A stretch of 64,000 nucleotides of DNA from JAXGZG01 sp040771825. Its GTDB lineage: Bacteria; Bacillota; Sulfobacillia; Fermentithermobacillales; Fermentithermobacillaceae. Shown piece by piece: positions 43,918-52,562 of this stretch. Under the pieces are notes generated by a model. The model was given only the letters and a program-made list of their open reading frames with translations. It did no database searches and was not told the origin of the DNA. The stretch's first letter is position 1, and each line of letters begins with the position of its first letter. A program made the translations under genes and the position numbers. The DNA is taken from positions 771,743-835,742 of the forward strand of contig JAXGZG010000001.1 in NCBI GenBank assembly GCA_040771825.1, in the 5' to 3' direction.

Positions 43918-45285
43918 CTAGATCCTATAGTACCTGCCGTATTTCCCGTGTCCGTGAGGTTTGGCGTTTAGCACAGAGCCCACCAGATTGCCTTTGGCCC
44001 TCTCCACCAGGGACTTGGACTTCGAAACACTGTCTTCTGGAGTGACCCGGTACTTGGCCACCAAGAGAACTGCGTCGGCTACTTTGGCCAAGACCTGCGA
44101 ATCGGCTACGGGGATGAGCGGCGGACTATCCAGGATTATCACATCGTATGACAATCTTAGGGCAGCTACTGCTTGTTCAAGATGTCCTCCGGATAGTAGG
44201 TCAATGGGGTTGGCAGGGATATTGCCGCTCAATAGGAGGTCCAAATTGCCTATCTCGCTGTGCAAGAGAGCTTTCAAAGCGTCGGTTTCCCCGGAAAGCA
44301 CTTGGGTGAGCCCTTTGTCAGCGGTAACGCCGAACACAGTGTGAAGTCTGGGACACCGGAGATCGCAGTCTACCAAGACCACCTTTCTCTGCTCCTGGGC
44401 CATGACTATGGCCAATTCGGCGCTTACGGAGGTTTTTCCGTCTAGAGGCGTGGGGCTTGTGATCAGTATGACCTTGAACTCCTGACCGAACGACATGTAT
44501 CTCATGTTTGTGCGGAGAGTGCGGAAGGATTCTGCCACAGATGACCTAGGCATATCCGCGCTGTAGAGGAATTCCCTGCCCCTGCCCTGCTCCCCGTTCT
44601 TCTGGCCAGACAGACGAGTGACTGAACGTTTCGGCACTACTGCCAGGACCGGAACCCCCAAGAGCATCTCCATTTGCTCTTCGGTCTCCACGGATCTGTC
44701 GTGAGCCTCTAGGAGGAAGGCGATTCCCAGCCAAGCATTGAGGGCCAAGAAGAGACCTATGCCCCCAAAGAACAGCAGATTTGGGCTGACGGGCCTTCCC
44801 GAGTTATCTAGGCTCGCACTATCTAGGATGACTGTATTCTCCACATGCAGTATCGATGGAAGCCTCGCCACGAATACCGCGGCGAACTCGCCGGCGATCT
44901 TGAGAGCGCGCGTTGGGTCCTCATCCCGTACGGAGATAGCCGTAAGGAGCGAGTCTTGAGCAGAGACCACGCTAAGTTTCTTTAGTATGGCGGATTCTGT
45001 CATATCCAGCCCGAGGTTTGCGATGACTTCCCTAGCGATACGGTTGCTTCTCAGTATTTGCCCGTAGGTAACGGTTAGGCGCTGGTTAGTGACCACGTCA
45101 TCGGAATTCCATGTACCCGCCAAGCTCTTTGGCTGAACTATGAGCGTTGTGACGGCTCTATACTGTTTGGGAAGGATGGCCAGGGACATTACTATGGCTC
45201 CGCCAACCAGGATCACCAAAAAGGGAACCAGGAGCCACAGGCGTTTTCTCACGGTTTTGCCCAAGGCTAGCGCTTCCCTGTGCAC
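43918..45285 (-). CDS. Wzz/BY-kinase fusion, polysaccharide co-polymerase and tyrosine autokinase
   Basis: A 455-residue fused chain-length regulator. Residues 8-225 are a Wzz domain with two membrane helices (about 17-38 and 174-197). The C-terminal cytoplasmic domain is a bacterial tyrosine kinase: Walker A near SPTPLDGKTS, Walker A' VVLVDCDLRCP, Walker B VIILDSPP, and a Tyr-rich tail (KYGRYYRI). It regulates export and polymer length by cycling phosphorylation. In many Firmicutes the two halves are separate genes; here they are one. A longer frame overlaps the glycosyltransferase gene; the GTG at 45285, one base after its stop, is preferred. It is the last gene of the minus-strand polysaccharide operon. 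Confidence 0.88.
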   Translation of the reverse strand: MHREALALGKTVRKRLWLLVPFLVILVGGAIVMSLAILPKQYRAVTTLIVQPKSLAGTWNSDDVVTNQRLTVTYGQILRSNRIAREVIANLGLDMTESAILKKLSVVSAQDSLLTAISVRDEDPTRALKIAGEFAAVFVARLPSILHVENTVILDSASLDNSGRPVSPNLLFFGGIGLFLALNAWLGIAFLLEAHDRSVETEEQMEMLLGVPVLAVVPKRSVTRLSGQKNGEQGRGREFLYSADMPRSSVAESFRTLRTNMRYMSFGQEFKVILITSPTPLDGKTSVSAELAIVMAQEQRKVVLVDCDLRCPRLHTVFGVTADKGLTQVLSGETDALKALLHSEIGNLDLLLSGNIPANPIDLLSGGHLEQAVAALRLSYDVIILDSPPLIPVADSQVLAKVADAVLLVAKYRVTPEDSVSKSKSLVERAKGNLVGSVLNAKPHGHGKYGRYYRI

Positions 45286-45286
45286 T

Positions 45287-46216
45287 TCAGGCGCCCCGTT
45301 GCTTAAGTCTTTTGTACACGCGGGCCGATACCCCAGCAGGAAGATGGGATAAGACGGCCACTGAACACAGAAGTCCCAGTGTCCTAAAGGAAGGCCACAG
45401 GCAGTAGATGAGGAGCGCCTGTCGCCGGGCAAGTCTCCCGGCGCGGCCCATTAGAGAACGCAGCACAGTTCCAACGGCAGCTTTCTGAGCATACCCTCCT
45501 GTGTCAACAAAAGTGGACTGGGAAAGGTAATGATACATGATCCACCGGAAGGAGTTTCTGGCAGATGCGGTCTCACTCTTCTTGTGGACGCGGTACTGAC
45601 CAATGAATTCCCCGGTCTTTACCACGAGTCCGATCCGGCCGATCTCGCTCCAAAGATGCCAGTCAGTAACGGGGCCCGCCTCTCCCTTGAACCCGCCTAT
45701 CAACTGAAAGATATCCTTTCTGAAAAACGCAGACACTAAGGGAATCTCGGGTGCCCGTAGGTTCAGTTCGGCATATTCAGGGGGCAGAAACTTCTCCCCG
45801 CCAGGCAAACCTTTGGGCCAATCCGTCAAGTGCCCTTCTTCGTCTATGACTTTGGCTCTCCCGTAGACCAGGGCCACTTCCTGGTCTTTGGAAAACTCCT
45901 TACAGACCTTAGCCACCGCTCCTGGCAGTAGTTCGTCGTCGGCCGAAAGCAGGCAGATAATGTCGCCTGTGGATTCTCCAACAACCTTGTTGAAATTGGC
46001 CACCATTCCTATGTTGTAGGGATTCCGGATAACCCTGACCCCTTGCCACGTGGCCTCGATCTCTTTCAGTACAGAACCGGCCGTGTTCCCAGACGCGTTG
46101 TCGGACACCAAGACCTCAACCTCGACACCGGGAGCCGCCTGTGTCACAGCGCTTCTAACAGCGTTTTTAAGGTAATCTTCTTGTTTGTAGTGAGGAATGC
46201 AGATGCTGACCTTCAT
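45287..46216 (-). CDS. GT2 family glycosyltransferase
   Basis: A 309-residue GT-A-fold enzyme. VSICIPHYKQEDYLKNAV opens the nucleotide-sugar domain, LVSDNASGN carries the first acidic motif, SADDELLPG is the DxD-like metal site, and DWHLWSEIG is the likely base region. The C-terminal 60 residues are hydrophobic (LLIYCLWPSFRTLGLLCSVAVLSHLPAG) and may attach it to the membrane. It adds a sugar to the lipid-linked repeat unit. It lies 7 bases after rfbH and one base before the BY-kinase. Donor and acceptor are unknown; the neighbouring CDP-deoxysugar genes suggest a dideoxyhexose donor. Confidence 0.87.
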   Translation of the reverse strand: MKVSICIPHYKQEDYLKNAVRSAVTQAAPGVEVEVLVSDNASGNTAGSVLKEIEATWQGVRVIRNPYNIGMVANFNKVVGESTGDIICLLSADDELLPGAVAKVCKEFSKDQEVALVYGRAKVIDEEGHLTDWPKGLPGGEKFLPPEYAELNLRAPEIPLVSAFFRKDIFQLIGGFKGEAGPVTDWHLWSEIGRIGLVVKTGEFIGQYRVHKKSETASARNSFRWIMYHYLSQSTFVDTGGYAQKAAVGTVLRSLMGRAGRLARRQALLIYCLWPSFRTLGLLCSVAVLSHLPAGVSARVYKRLKQRGA

Positions 46217-46223
46217 ATGGGGT

Positions 46224-47549
46224 TCACCGTCCTATCAACCGGGCTGACCTCAACCACTCATGTAGGGTTTCGCACATGTAGTCCAAACGCGAGTCATCGA
46301 TAGCTTGACAGACTCCAAGCCAGAAAGAAGATTTGAGAACCGTGTCGCTTCCGAGCAAGTCACCCGAAATCCGAATTCCGGGATGATTCTCGTAGGCGGG
46401 CTGCCTTTGAAGATTGCCTGCGAAGATCATCCGGGTGGCTATCTTCTTTGAGTCTAGATACGATATCATCTCAGTCCGGGTGAAAGGAGCTTCTTCCCGA
46501 ATAGTAACCGGATACCCAAACCAAGACGGCTTGGCGCCCGGGATCGATCTTGGAAGGATGAACCAATCTTCATGTTGTTTGAACACTTGGTTGAGCCTAT
46601 GGAAATTGTGGTTTCGTATTGCCTCAAATTCGCCCAGTCGCCTGACCTGAACCTCCCCCAAGGCTGACTGCAAATCTGTGAGTTTTAGGTTGTAGCCGAT
46701 CTCCGAGTACACGTATTTGTGGTCGATTCCTGACGGCAAGCCAGGAAAGGACCAGTCATACCGCTTGCCGCAGGTGTTGTCTTGTCCCGGTTGGCACCAG
46801 CAATGGCGCCCCCAGTCTCTTAAAGACAAAGCCACACGGGCCAATTCCCCTGATGCGCACGCTAAAGCTCCACCTTCGCCTGTGGTGATATGGTGTGCGG
46901 GATAGAAACTGAATGTGGACAGGTGTCCCCAGGAGCCTGCAGGCTGTCCCAAGAAAGAGGACCCCAAAGCATCGCACGAGTCCTCGACTAGATACAGATC
47001 CAAGGCATGGCAAATGCCCCGGATTCGATCAAGGTCCACTGGGTTCCCAAGGGTGTGGGCAAGGAACAGCGCTCGGGTTTTGGGCCCCAAGGCAGCCTCA
47101 ATCGACGCCACGCTAGGGTTGTAGGTTCCGGGCTCGGCGTCCACTAAGACGGCAGTGAGGTTGTGCTGGAGAATGGGATTAAGTGTAGTTGGGAAGCCCG
47201 TGGCCGCAGTGATGACCTCATGACCAGGCAGCAAGCGGCGTTCCCGCAGGCTCTTGGAGCAAAGGGTAGCCACTGCCAGAAGGTTCGCCGACGATCCGGA
47301 ATTCGTTAGGAGAACCCGGCTCATGCCTAACAAGCGGTTAAGGTGTTGGGCGAACCGTTGAGCGCGGAGTCCGGCAGTTATGTCGAACTCCAGGGCAGCG
47401 GCTACAAGAGACTGCATCTCAAGGGGTCCAAAGGACTTCCCCGAGACAGGCACCCAATCAATTCCCGGCCGAAACTTTGCATCCCCAAGAGTCTCTTGGA
47501 AATGCCGCTCCACGAGTTTCAGGATCTCGTCCCGTGTGGATGCACCCAC
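46224..47549 (-). CDS. rfbH: CDP-4-keto-6-deoxyglucose 3-dehydratase (E1, RfbH-like)
   Basis: A 441-residue DegT/DnrJ/EryC1-fold enzyme, but not a simple aminotransferase: the PLP-lysine is replaced by His in FYPAHHITTGEGG, the hallmark of E1 dehydratases. Cysteines in the segment GRHCWCQPGQDNTCGKRY match the [2Fe-2S] ligands. It uses PMP to remove the 3-hydroxyl of CDP-4-keto-6-deoxyglucose on the way to 3,6-dideoxyhexoses such as paratose, tyvelose or ascarylose. The GTG at 47549, 8 bases after GGAGG, is chosen over the longer TTG frame. It normally needs the RfbI/E3 reductase, which is not in this window. Confidence 0.92.
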   Translation of the reverse strand: MGASTRDEILKLVERHFQETLGDAKFRPGIDWVPVSGKSFGPLEMQSLVAAALEFDITAGLRAQRFAQHLNRLLGMSRVLLTNSGSSANLLAVATLCSKSLRERRLLPGHEVITAATGFPTTLNPILQHNLTAVLVDAEPGTYNPSVASIEAALGPKTRALFLAHTLGNPVDLDRIRGICHALDLYLVEDSCDALGSSFLGQPAGSWGHLSTFSFYPAHHITTGEGGALACASGELARVALSLRDWGRHCWCQPGQDNTCGKRYDWSFPGLPSGIDHKYVYSEIGYNLKLTDLQSALGEVQVRRLGEFEAIRNHNFHRLNQVFKQHEDWFILPRSIPGAKPSWFGYPVTIREEAPFTRTEMISYLDSKKIATRMIFAGNLQRQPAYENHPGIRISGDLLGSDTVLKSSFWLGVCQAIDDSRLDYMCETLHEWLRSARLIGR

Positions 47550-47550
47550 G

Positions 47551-48018
47551 TCAGATACCTCCCCTTGCACCGAACCAGAAGTAAGGGATCCGAAGATCTG
47601 ACGGGTGGAGCCTCACGATCTCATTAGGATCGTGAACGTGAGTGGCGCAGTTGCACACTATGGAATCGCCGTTGGATATCCCTTGGAAGGCGTTCCACAC
47701 CCCGGGAGGGACAGTCACCCTGCAATAGTGACCCGCTTGGGCACTCTCCCCCATGACGAACTCGTTCACTTCGCCCTTGGTTGGTGAGTCCGGCCTGTCG
47801 TCGTACAGGACAAGTTTGATGGTTCCAGACGGAACCGCATAGTTCAGGGTCATCTCCTTGTGCAAATGCCATCCCTTGACTACGCCTTTGTGCACAGTGG
47901 AGAAATACACTTCGCCAAACTTGGCGAAGTCAGGATCATCAGAACGCATGAACCGCATGACCTTTCCCCGTTGGTCAACTATCTGAAGGAGATTCTTGAC
48001 TCTGACGCCATGGATCAC
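47551..48018 (-). CDS. RmlC-like cupin, dTDP/CDP-4-dehydro-deoxyhexose 3,5-epimerase family
   Basis: A 155-residue cupin of the RmlC type. The blocks VYFSTVHKGVVKGWHLHKEMTLNYAVPSG and CRVTVPPGVWNAFQG resemble sugar 3,5-epimerases. The catalytic base position has HLHK, and NCATHVHDPNE is near the second active site. In its cluster it may epimerise a CDP-4-keto sugar or assist dehydration; proteins of this type occur next to rfbF/G/H in other bacteria. The GTG at 48018 begins one base after the rfbG stop, and its own stop is one base before rfbH. It is shorter than RmlC (about 180), so a related but distinct epimerase or a ketoisomerase is possible. Confidence 0.75.
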   Translation of the reverse strand: MIHGVRVKNLLQIVDQRGKVMRFMRSDDPDFAKFGEVYFSTVHKGVVKGWHLHKEMTLNYAVPSGTIKLVLYDDRPDSPTKGEVNEFVMGESAQAGHYCRVTVPPGVWNAFQGISNGDSIVCNCATHVHDPNEIVRLHPSDLRIPYFWFGARGGI

Positions 48019-48019
48019 C

Positions 48020-49021
48020 CTAGTTTTGCCCCCTTTCCATATGCAGGGCGTACCACGCGATGGTTTCCTTTAGCCCATCTTCCAGTCCGTATTGAGGTTG
48101 CCAACCTAGAACCCTTCTGGCCTTCTCCGACGTGAGGTATTGATTCCGGATTTCCGTTCTTGCGGTAGAGCGCACGTCTGGCACCAGATCCTGTCTTCCG
48201 GCAAGGTCCAGTATGATGTTGACCAGTTCCAACACGGTTACAGGCCTGTCGTAGCCGAAGTTGAAGGCTTCCCCCCTTTGGTCTGGATCGCTAGATACTG
48301 CTAACGCCAAGGAGAGATAGGCTTCCACGACGTCCTTTACATAGATGTAATCCCTGACAAACGTCCCATCGCTGCGAAGGACCGGACGCTTTCCCGAAAG
48401 GGCCGCCCTGATTACCGTGGGGACTATTCTTTCATGGTTCTGATCCCCCCCGCCGTAGATGTTGCCGCACCGGGCAACCGCCACGGGCATGCCGTAAGCC
48501 TTGGCATAGCACCTAGCGATGGCGTCGGTGCAGGCTTTTGAGGCGTCGTAGGGATAAGAGCCGAGAAGGGCGTGAGTCTCTCTGTAAGGCAACTCAGAGG
48601 ATTCGCCATAGGCCTTATCGCTAGAGGCCACCACCGCTGCCTCCAGACCTCGAGAGTAGAGGCGGAGCGATTCAAGAAGGTTCCATGTTCCCCTTACGTT
48701 GGATTCAAACGTTCCCAGCGGGTGGTTCATGCCGACGCCCACCTGAGTCTGTGCGCCTAGGTGGAACACGATCTCTGGTGAGTACTCGGCCACAATTCTG
48801 CATAGATCAGACAAACTGGTAAGATCACCCCTGGCTCTGGTGATCTGCTCCATGACTCCAGGTGTGGGACTCAAGGCGGCCGGAAGATCGTCTCTTACAA
48901 GTGCCACTACGTTTGCGTTCTTGGACACTAGGGCTTTTACAAGCCACGACCCCACCAGTCCCGTGGCTCCTGTGACCAAGACTCGCTTTCCCCGGTACTG
49001 GATGCCTACCATATTCGCCAC
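48020..49021 (-). CDS. rfbG: CDP-glucose 4,6-dehydratase
   Basis: A 333-residue short-chain dehydrogenase/reductase. GATGLVGSWLV is the NAD loop, SSDKAYGES gives the Ser-Ser-Asp-Lys signature of CDP-glucose dehydratase, and PYDASKACTDA contains the catalytic YxxxK. It makes CDP-4-keto-6-deoxyglucose. The frame extends to a TTG at 49042, but the GTG at 49021 follows AGGGGGG at 6 bases and is preferred; it overlaps the end of rfbF by 16 bases. It is flanked by the cytidylyltransferase and the epimerase-like cupin, a typical CDP-sugar order. Confidence 0.92.
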   Translation of the reverse strand: MANMVGIQYRGKRVLVTGATGLVGSWLVKALVSKNANVVALVRDDLPAALSPTPGVMEQITRARGDLTSLSDLCRIVAEYSPEIVFHLGAQTQVGVGMNHPLGTFESNVRGTWNLLESLRLYSRGLEAAVVASSDKAYGESSELPYRETHALLGSYPYDASKACTDAIARCYAKAYGMPVAVARCGNIYGGGDQNHERIVPTVIRAALSGKRPVLRSDGTFVRDYIYVKDVVEAYLSLALAVSSDPDQRGEAFNFGYDRPVTVLELVNIILDLAGRQDLVPDVRSTARTEIRNQYLTSEKARRVLGWQPQYGLEDGLKETIAWYALHMERGQN

Positions 49022-49788
49022 GGTGCACCCCCCTTGTCCCAAAGTTCGTTGAGCAGTCTGACATCTCTTTGGGTGTCCATGGGCTGCCAGAATCCGTAAT
49101 GGAAGTAGGCCGCCAGTTCTCCATTCCTTGCCAGAGTCTCCAAGGGGCCGCGCTCAAGGACGGTCGTGTCATCTTGGAGAAGGTCGAATATCCTAGGCGA
49201 AAATATGAAAAAGCCTCCGTTTATCCACCCTTCTCCAGTCTGGGGTTTCTCGGAGAATTCCAGCACTTGCTCGGAAGACGTCTTTAGGGCTCCAAACCGT
49301 GACGGAGGGCGGACCGCCGTTAGCATGCAGGGGCAATCTTGCGCCGAGTACTTCTTGACCTGCGCGGCAATGTCTATGTCTGCCACGCCGTCGCCGTAGG
49401 TGACGAAAAAAAATGGATCTTCGGCAACGTGTTCTTTGAGTCTGGCGATCCTCCCTCCTGTTTCGGTCCCAATTCCTGTATCCACCAGACTAACGGTCCA
49501 CGGTTCCACGGCCCCGTTCTTCATAGCCATAGCGCCTGTGGGAAGGTGTATTTCGATGTCCTTGTTCATAGCGCAGTAATTCAGGAAGAACTGCCTTATG
49601 ATCTCTCCTTTGTATCCCAAAGCGATGATGAACTGATTCACGCCGTAAGCCGAGTAGATTTTCATGATATGCCACAGTATTGGCCGGCCGCCGATTTCGA
49701 CCATAGGTTTGGGCCGGACTTGTGTCTCCTCATATAGCCGCGTTCCAAAGCCCCCGGCCAAGATGATGGCTTTTGGCGAAGCGCTCAT
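49006..49788 (-). CDS. rfbF: glucose-1-phosphate cytidylyltransferase
   Basis: A 260-residue nucleotidyltransferase forming CDP-glucose from CTP and glucose-1-phosphate. ILAGGFGTRLYEETQVRPKPMVEIGG is the N-terminal signature, VTYGDGVADID holds the metal Asp, GWINGGFF and the tail FWQPMDTQRD are RfbF hallmarks. The ATG at 49788 lies 6 bases after AGGAGGGG; an ATG two codons earlier overlaps the ribosome site. It is the entry step for the deoxysugar of this locus and overlaps rfbG. Confidence 0.95.
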   Translation of the reverse strand: MSASPKAIILAGGFGTRLYEETQVRPKPMVEIGGRPILWHIMKIYSAYGVNQFIIALGYKGEIIRQFFLNYCAMNKDIEIHLPTGAMAMKNGAVEPWTVSLVDTGIGTETGGRIARLKEHVAEDPFFFVTYGDGVADIDIAAQVKKYSAQDCPCMLTAVRPPSRFGALKTSSEQVLEFSEKPQTGEGWINGGFFIFSPRIFDLLQDDTTVLERGPLETLARNGELAAYFHYGFWQPMDTQRDVRLLNELWDKGGAPWRIW

Positions 49789-49882
49789 GGCCATCCCCTC
49801 CTGGATTCCAACCGTCGAGAAATTCCTATGTGGGGCTTGCCCATCGTAGTACGTCCTGCGCCAAGGCAAGATTGGGATCAGT

Positions 49883-51244
49883 CTAGAAGACGTCAAGACT
49901 CTTCCGGCTGTGAGAGCCCTCTTTGGGAACTCCTCTCGCCAAGTCGGGAGTTGCTATCACCATCAGCGTGAGGAGCAGGATCTTCAGGTCAAGCCACAGA
50001 GAGTACTCTCTAATGTAGAGAAGGTCATAGCCGAGTTTGTCTCTTGCATCTGTGGCATATGTGCCCATAACTTGTGCTAACCCTGTCAACCCGGGCTTTG
50101 CCTGAAATCTATGACGATAGTGAGGAATATTCTGGGTGAACTGTCTTACGAAGTGGGGGCGTTCGGGACGGGGGCCCACAAGGCTCATTTCCCCTTTTAG
50201 GACGTTGACCAGTTGAGGCAGTTCGTCTAGACGGGCGGCCCGCAAGATTTTTCCCACCTTGGTTATTCTAGGGTCTTCTGCACTGGCTAGGATGGGGCCC
50301 GTCCTTGATTCGGCGTCTTTTACCATGGTCCGGAACTTCCAGAGCGTGAACGCCTTGCCTCCTTGGGCCACCCTCTCTTGTTTGATCAAACATGAGCCAG
50401 GGGACGTTAGCCCTATGGCAAGGGAAATGAGGAGCCAAAGAGGCGCTACTACAGGCAGTGATGCTACGGTTATAGCCAAGTCAAGAAGACGCTTAGATGC
50501 CTTTTGGACGGCCGAGAGCCCGGGAGGCTCCATGTCCAGTGCCAGGGAATCGCCCAAGCGGTTCACCTTGGCCCCGCGCAGGGCCAACTCCAGCGCCTGG
50601 GGCACGATTACTATACGCCTGTTTTCCCAAAGGTACCGATCGGAGATGACTTTCCTGACATCCGGCTCCAAGCCGCTTCCAATGCATATGAAGTCAATCC
50701 CGCTCCCGGCCAAGTGCCTTTCCGCCGTCTCCCTATTGGGATTGCCCACGTCTACTTTCAAGGTTCGACCAGAATAGGATCGGTGCAGTCTTGCAGCTAG
50801 ATCTGTCTTCTCGGCATCGTCTGCAAAAAGAAGGACTCGCCCTGTGCCGTTTGTGGTCCAAAAAGCCATGAAGAAGAACCGCCAGCAAGAAACCAAGAAG
50901 AGTTCAAGGGGCAAAGCGGCCACCAGAATGATGCGGTAACCATCCCAAACTGGAAAGACATAGCTCAGGCAAAAGGCAACCAAACTAGAGACTAGGACCC
51001 CCACGAGAACTGTCTGAAACCAAAGAGAATTCGCCTGCCAAGAATTCCCAAAGGTTTCCAGAGTCCAAAACACTCCAAGACATATTGCTGCCCAGTGCAT
51101 AATGAAGAACAGAGAACTCCTAATGGCTTGGGCCGAAGCCTCCCATCCCGCACTTTTTGTCATTGCTGCAAACACTGCAATGAGCAAAACCATGACATCG
51201 CCAGAGGTCAATACCTGAAGGCCCGCAGTGTCCATTTTGTTCAC
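49883..51244 (-). CDS. polyprenyl-phosphate sugar-1-phosphate transferase (WbaP/WcaJ type)
   Basis: A 453-residue initiating transferase. The N-terminal half has four to five membrane helices and a CoA-binding-like domain (VLLFADDAEKTDLAARLH). The C-terminal catalytic domain starts KRLLDLAITVASLPVVAPLWLL and shows FTLWKFRTM, RLDELPQLVNVLKGEMSLVGPRPE and KPGLTGLAQVMG. It attaches the first sugar phosphate to undecaprenyl phosphate. The GTG at 51244 overlaps the ligase gene stop by GTGA, so the two are coupled; the ATG at 51235 is an alternative. It lies upstream of rfbF in the same operon. Confidence 0.92.
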   Translation of the reverse strand: MNKMDTAGLQVLTSGDVMVLLIAVFAAMTKSAGWEASAQAIRSSLFFIMHWAAICLGVFWTLETFGNSWQANSLWFQTVLVGVLVSSLVAFCLSYVFPVWDGYRIILVAALPLELFLVSCWRFFFMAFWTTNGTGRVLLFADDAEKTDLAARLHRSYSGRTLKVDVGNPNRETAERHLAGSGIDFICIGSGLEPDVRKVISDRYLWENRRIVIVPQALELALRGAKVNRLGDSLALDMEPPGLSAVQKASKRLLDLAITVASLPVVAPLWLLISLAIGLTSPGSCLIKQERVAQGGKAFTLWKFRTMVKDAESRTGPILASAEDPRITKVGKILRAARLDELPQLVNVLKGEMSLVGPRPERPHFVRQFTQNIPHYRHRFQAKPGLTGLAQVMGTYATDARDKLGYDLLYIREYSLWLDLKILLLTLMVIATPDLARGVPKEGSHSRKSLDVF

Positions 51245-52431
51245 AGGTGCATCCCTTCTTCGCGGGTGATGCCTTCTGAATTCAAACACCATGGAAGGGC
51301 CATCAAGAGCCACAGATGCCGCCAGTGCAAAGTGTCGATTACTGTGCTGTTGACAAGCGCGCCCAAAAGGGATGCCAGGATGACTCCTGCTGAAGATGGC
51401 CTCGCGCGGCGGCGGATGGAGACAATGAGGCTCCTCCATAGGGTGATAGCGATGAATCCCATGAGGGAACATATCCCCAGCAGGCCGCATTCTGAGATGG
51501 TTCTAATGAAAAGGTTGTGGGTGGACATGCCGAAGGTCACCTCAGCCTGGCCCGGTCCGATCCCTATGGGCATTTCAACGGAATGTGACAAAGCCATCCG
51601 GAATGTCCCAAAACGGTCCGCATCGTATCTTTGAAGGCCCCAGCGAATCCAGAACATGGTCCTGACTTGCGGCAGGCTTAAAAGCAGTATTGCTCCGGGA
51701 ACGCCAACGGCCGCAATCATGCCTATGAGTCTCCCTCTTCGACTGAGCACGCCACCCCACAACTGTGCCAGGTAGGCCACGGTAGATACGGCTAAGTTGA
51801 TCCAAGCGGCCCTTGAGAAACTGAGTAAGATGCCCGCCGCCATAACCAAGTAGACGCCCATCCACATAGCGGCTCTGTGGGTCTTCTGGGCGCCCTCACA
51901 CTTTTGAAGACAGAGAATTGAAGGAGGAACCAAGAAAGGCCCAAAAACGTTGGGATCTTTGAAATACCCGGTTATCCTGCCCGAAACGCGCATAACCAGC
52001 TGGGATCCAGGCAAGAGGTGGAGATATCCCAAAATGCCGGTCAGCGCTGCCGTCACGCCCGCTATGAGATAGCCCGAAAGGGCAGCATCCACAATACCAT
52101 CACCGAACCGGCAAGATAGTCCGATTAACAATACCCACGTCAAGGTGAGGTAGAGCGTAATGAGAAAGTATCTCATGGCTTCGGTTCCGTTGGCCTCGGC
52201 CAGCGGAAGCGAGATCAGGTTGGCCGCAACGAACAGGCTCAGAAGAGCCAGTGGAGAGAGCATCTCAAGCGGCACCGCAAGACACGATTTGGCCAAAGCC
52301 ATCCCCAGTATGACTAGGAAAAGACCATCGTAAGGCGCCGGTTCCATCAACACGATGAAACCAGAAAAGGTCCAAAGGAAGACCATGCGACGGTATGGGG
52401 CTGGGGTTTCAACGCCTGCTGACGGGGCCAT
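51241..52431 (-). CDS. O-antigen ligase/polymerase (Wzy/WaaL family)
   Basis: A 396-residue membrane protein with about ten hydrophobic helices and a larger outside loop near 240-300 containing FGTFRMALSHSVEMPIGIGPGQAEVTF, the O-antigen ligase-like segment, followed by STHNLFIRTISECGLLG. It should polymerise or ligate lipid-linked polysaccharide repeats outside the membrane. The frame opens at 52542, but the ATG at 52431 follows GGGAGGCAG and starts the hydrophobic region. It is the first gene of the minus-strand polysaccharide operon and is divergent from the epimerase gene. Confidence 0.86.
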   Translation of the reverse strand: MAPSAGVETPAPYRRMVFLWTFSGFIVLMEPAPYDGLFLVILGMALAKSCLAVPLEMLSPLALLSLFVAANLISLPLAEANGTEAMRYFLITLYLTLTWVLLIGLSCRFGDGIVDAALSGYLIAGVTAALTGILGYLHLLPGSQLVMRVSGRITGYFKDPNVFGPFLVPPSILCLQKCEGAQKTHRAAMWMGVYLVMAAGILLSFSRAAWINLAVSTVAYLAQLWGGVLSRRGRLIGMIAAVGVPGAILLLSLPQVRTMFWIRWGLQRYDADRFGTFRMALSHSVEMPIGIGPGQAEVTFGMSTHNLFIRTISECGLLGICSLMGFIAITLWRSLIVSIRRRARPSSAGVILASLLGALVNSTVIDTLHWRHLWLLMALPWCLNSEGITREEGMHL

Positions 52432-52562
52432 TTCTGCCTCCCGGCAACCACTATAGTTAACCTCGCCATACCATATGCCAAAAGCGCCGCCATCATCACT
52501 GTGGTCTGGTCCAGAAGATCTCATAGCCTGGCTCAAGGACACATATTAAAAAGTGATAGGAG

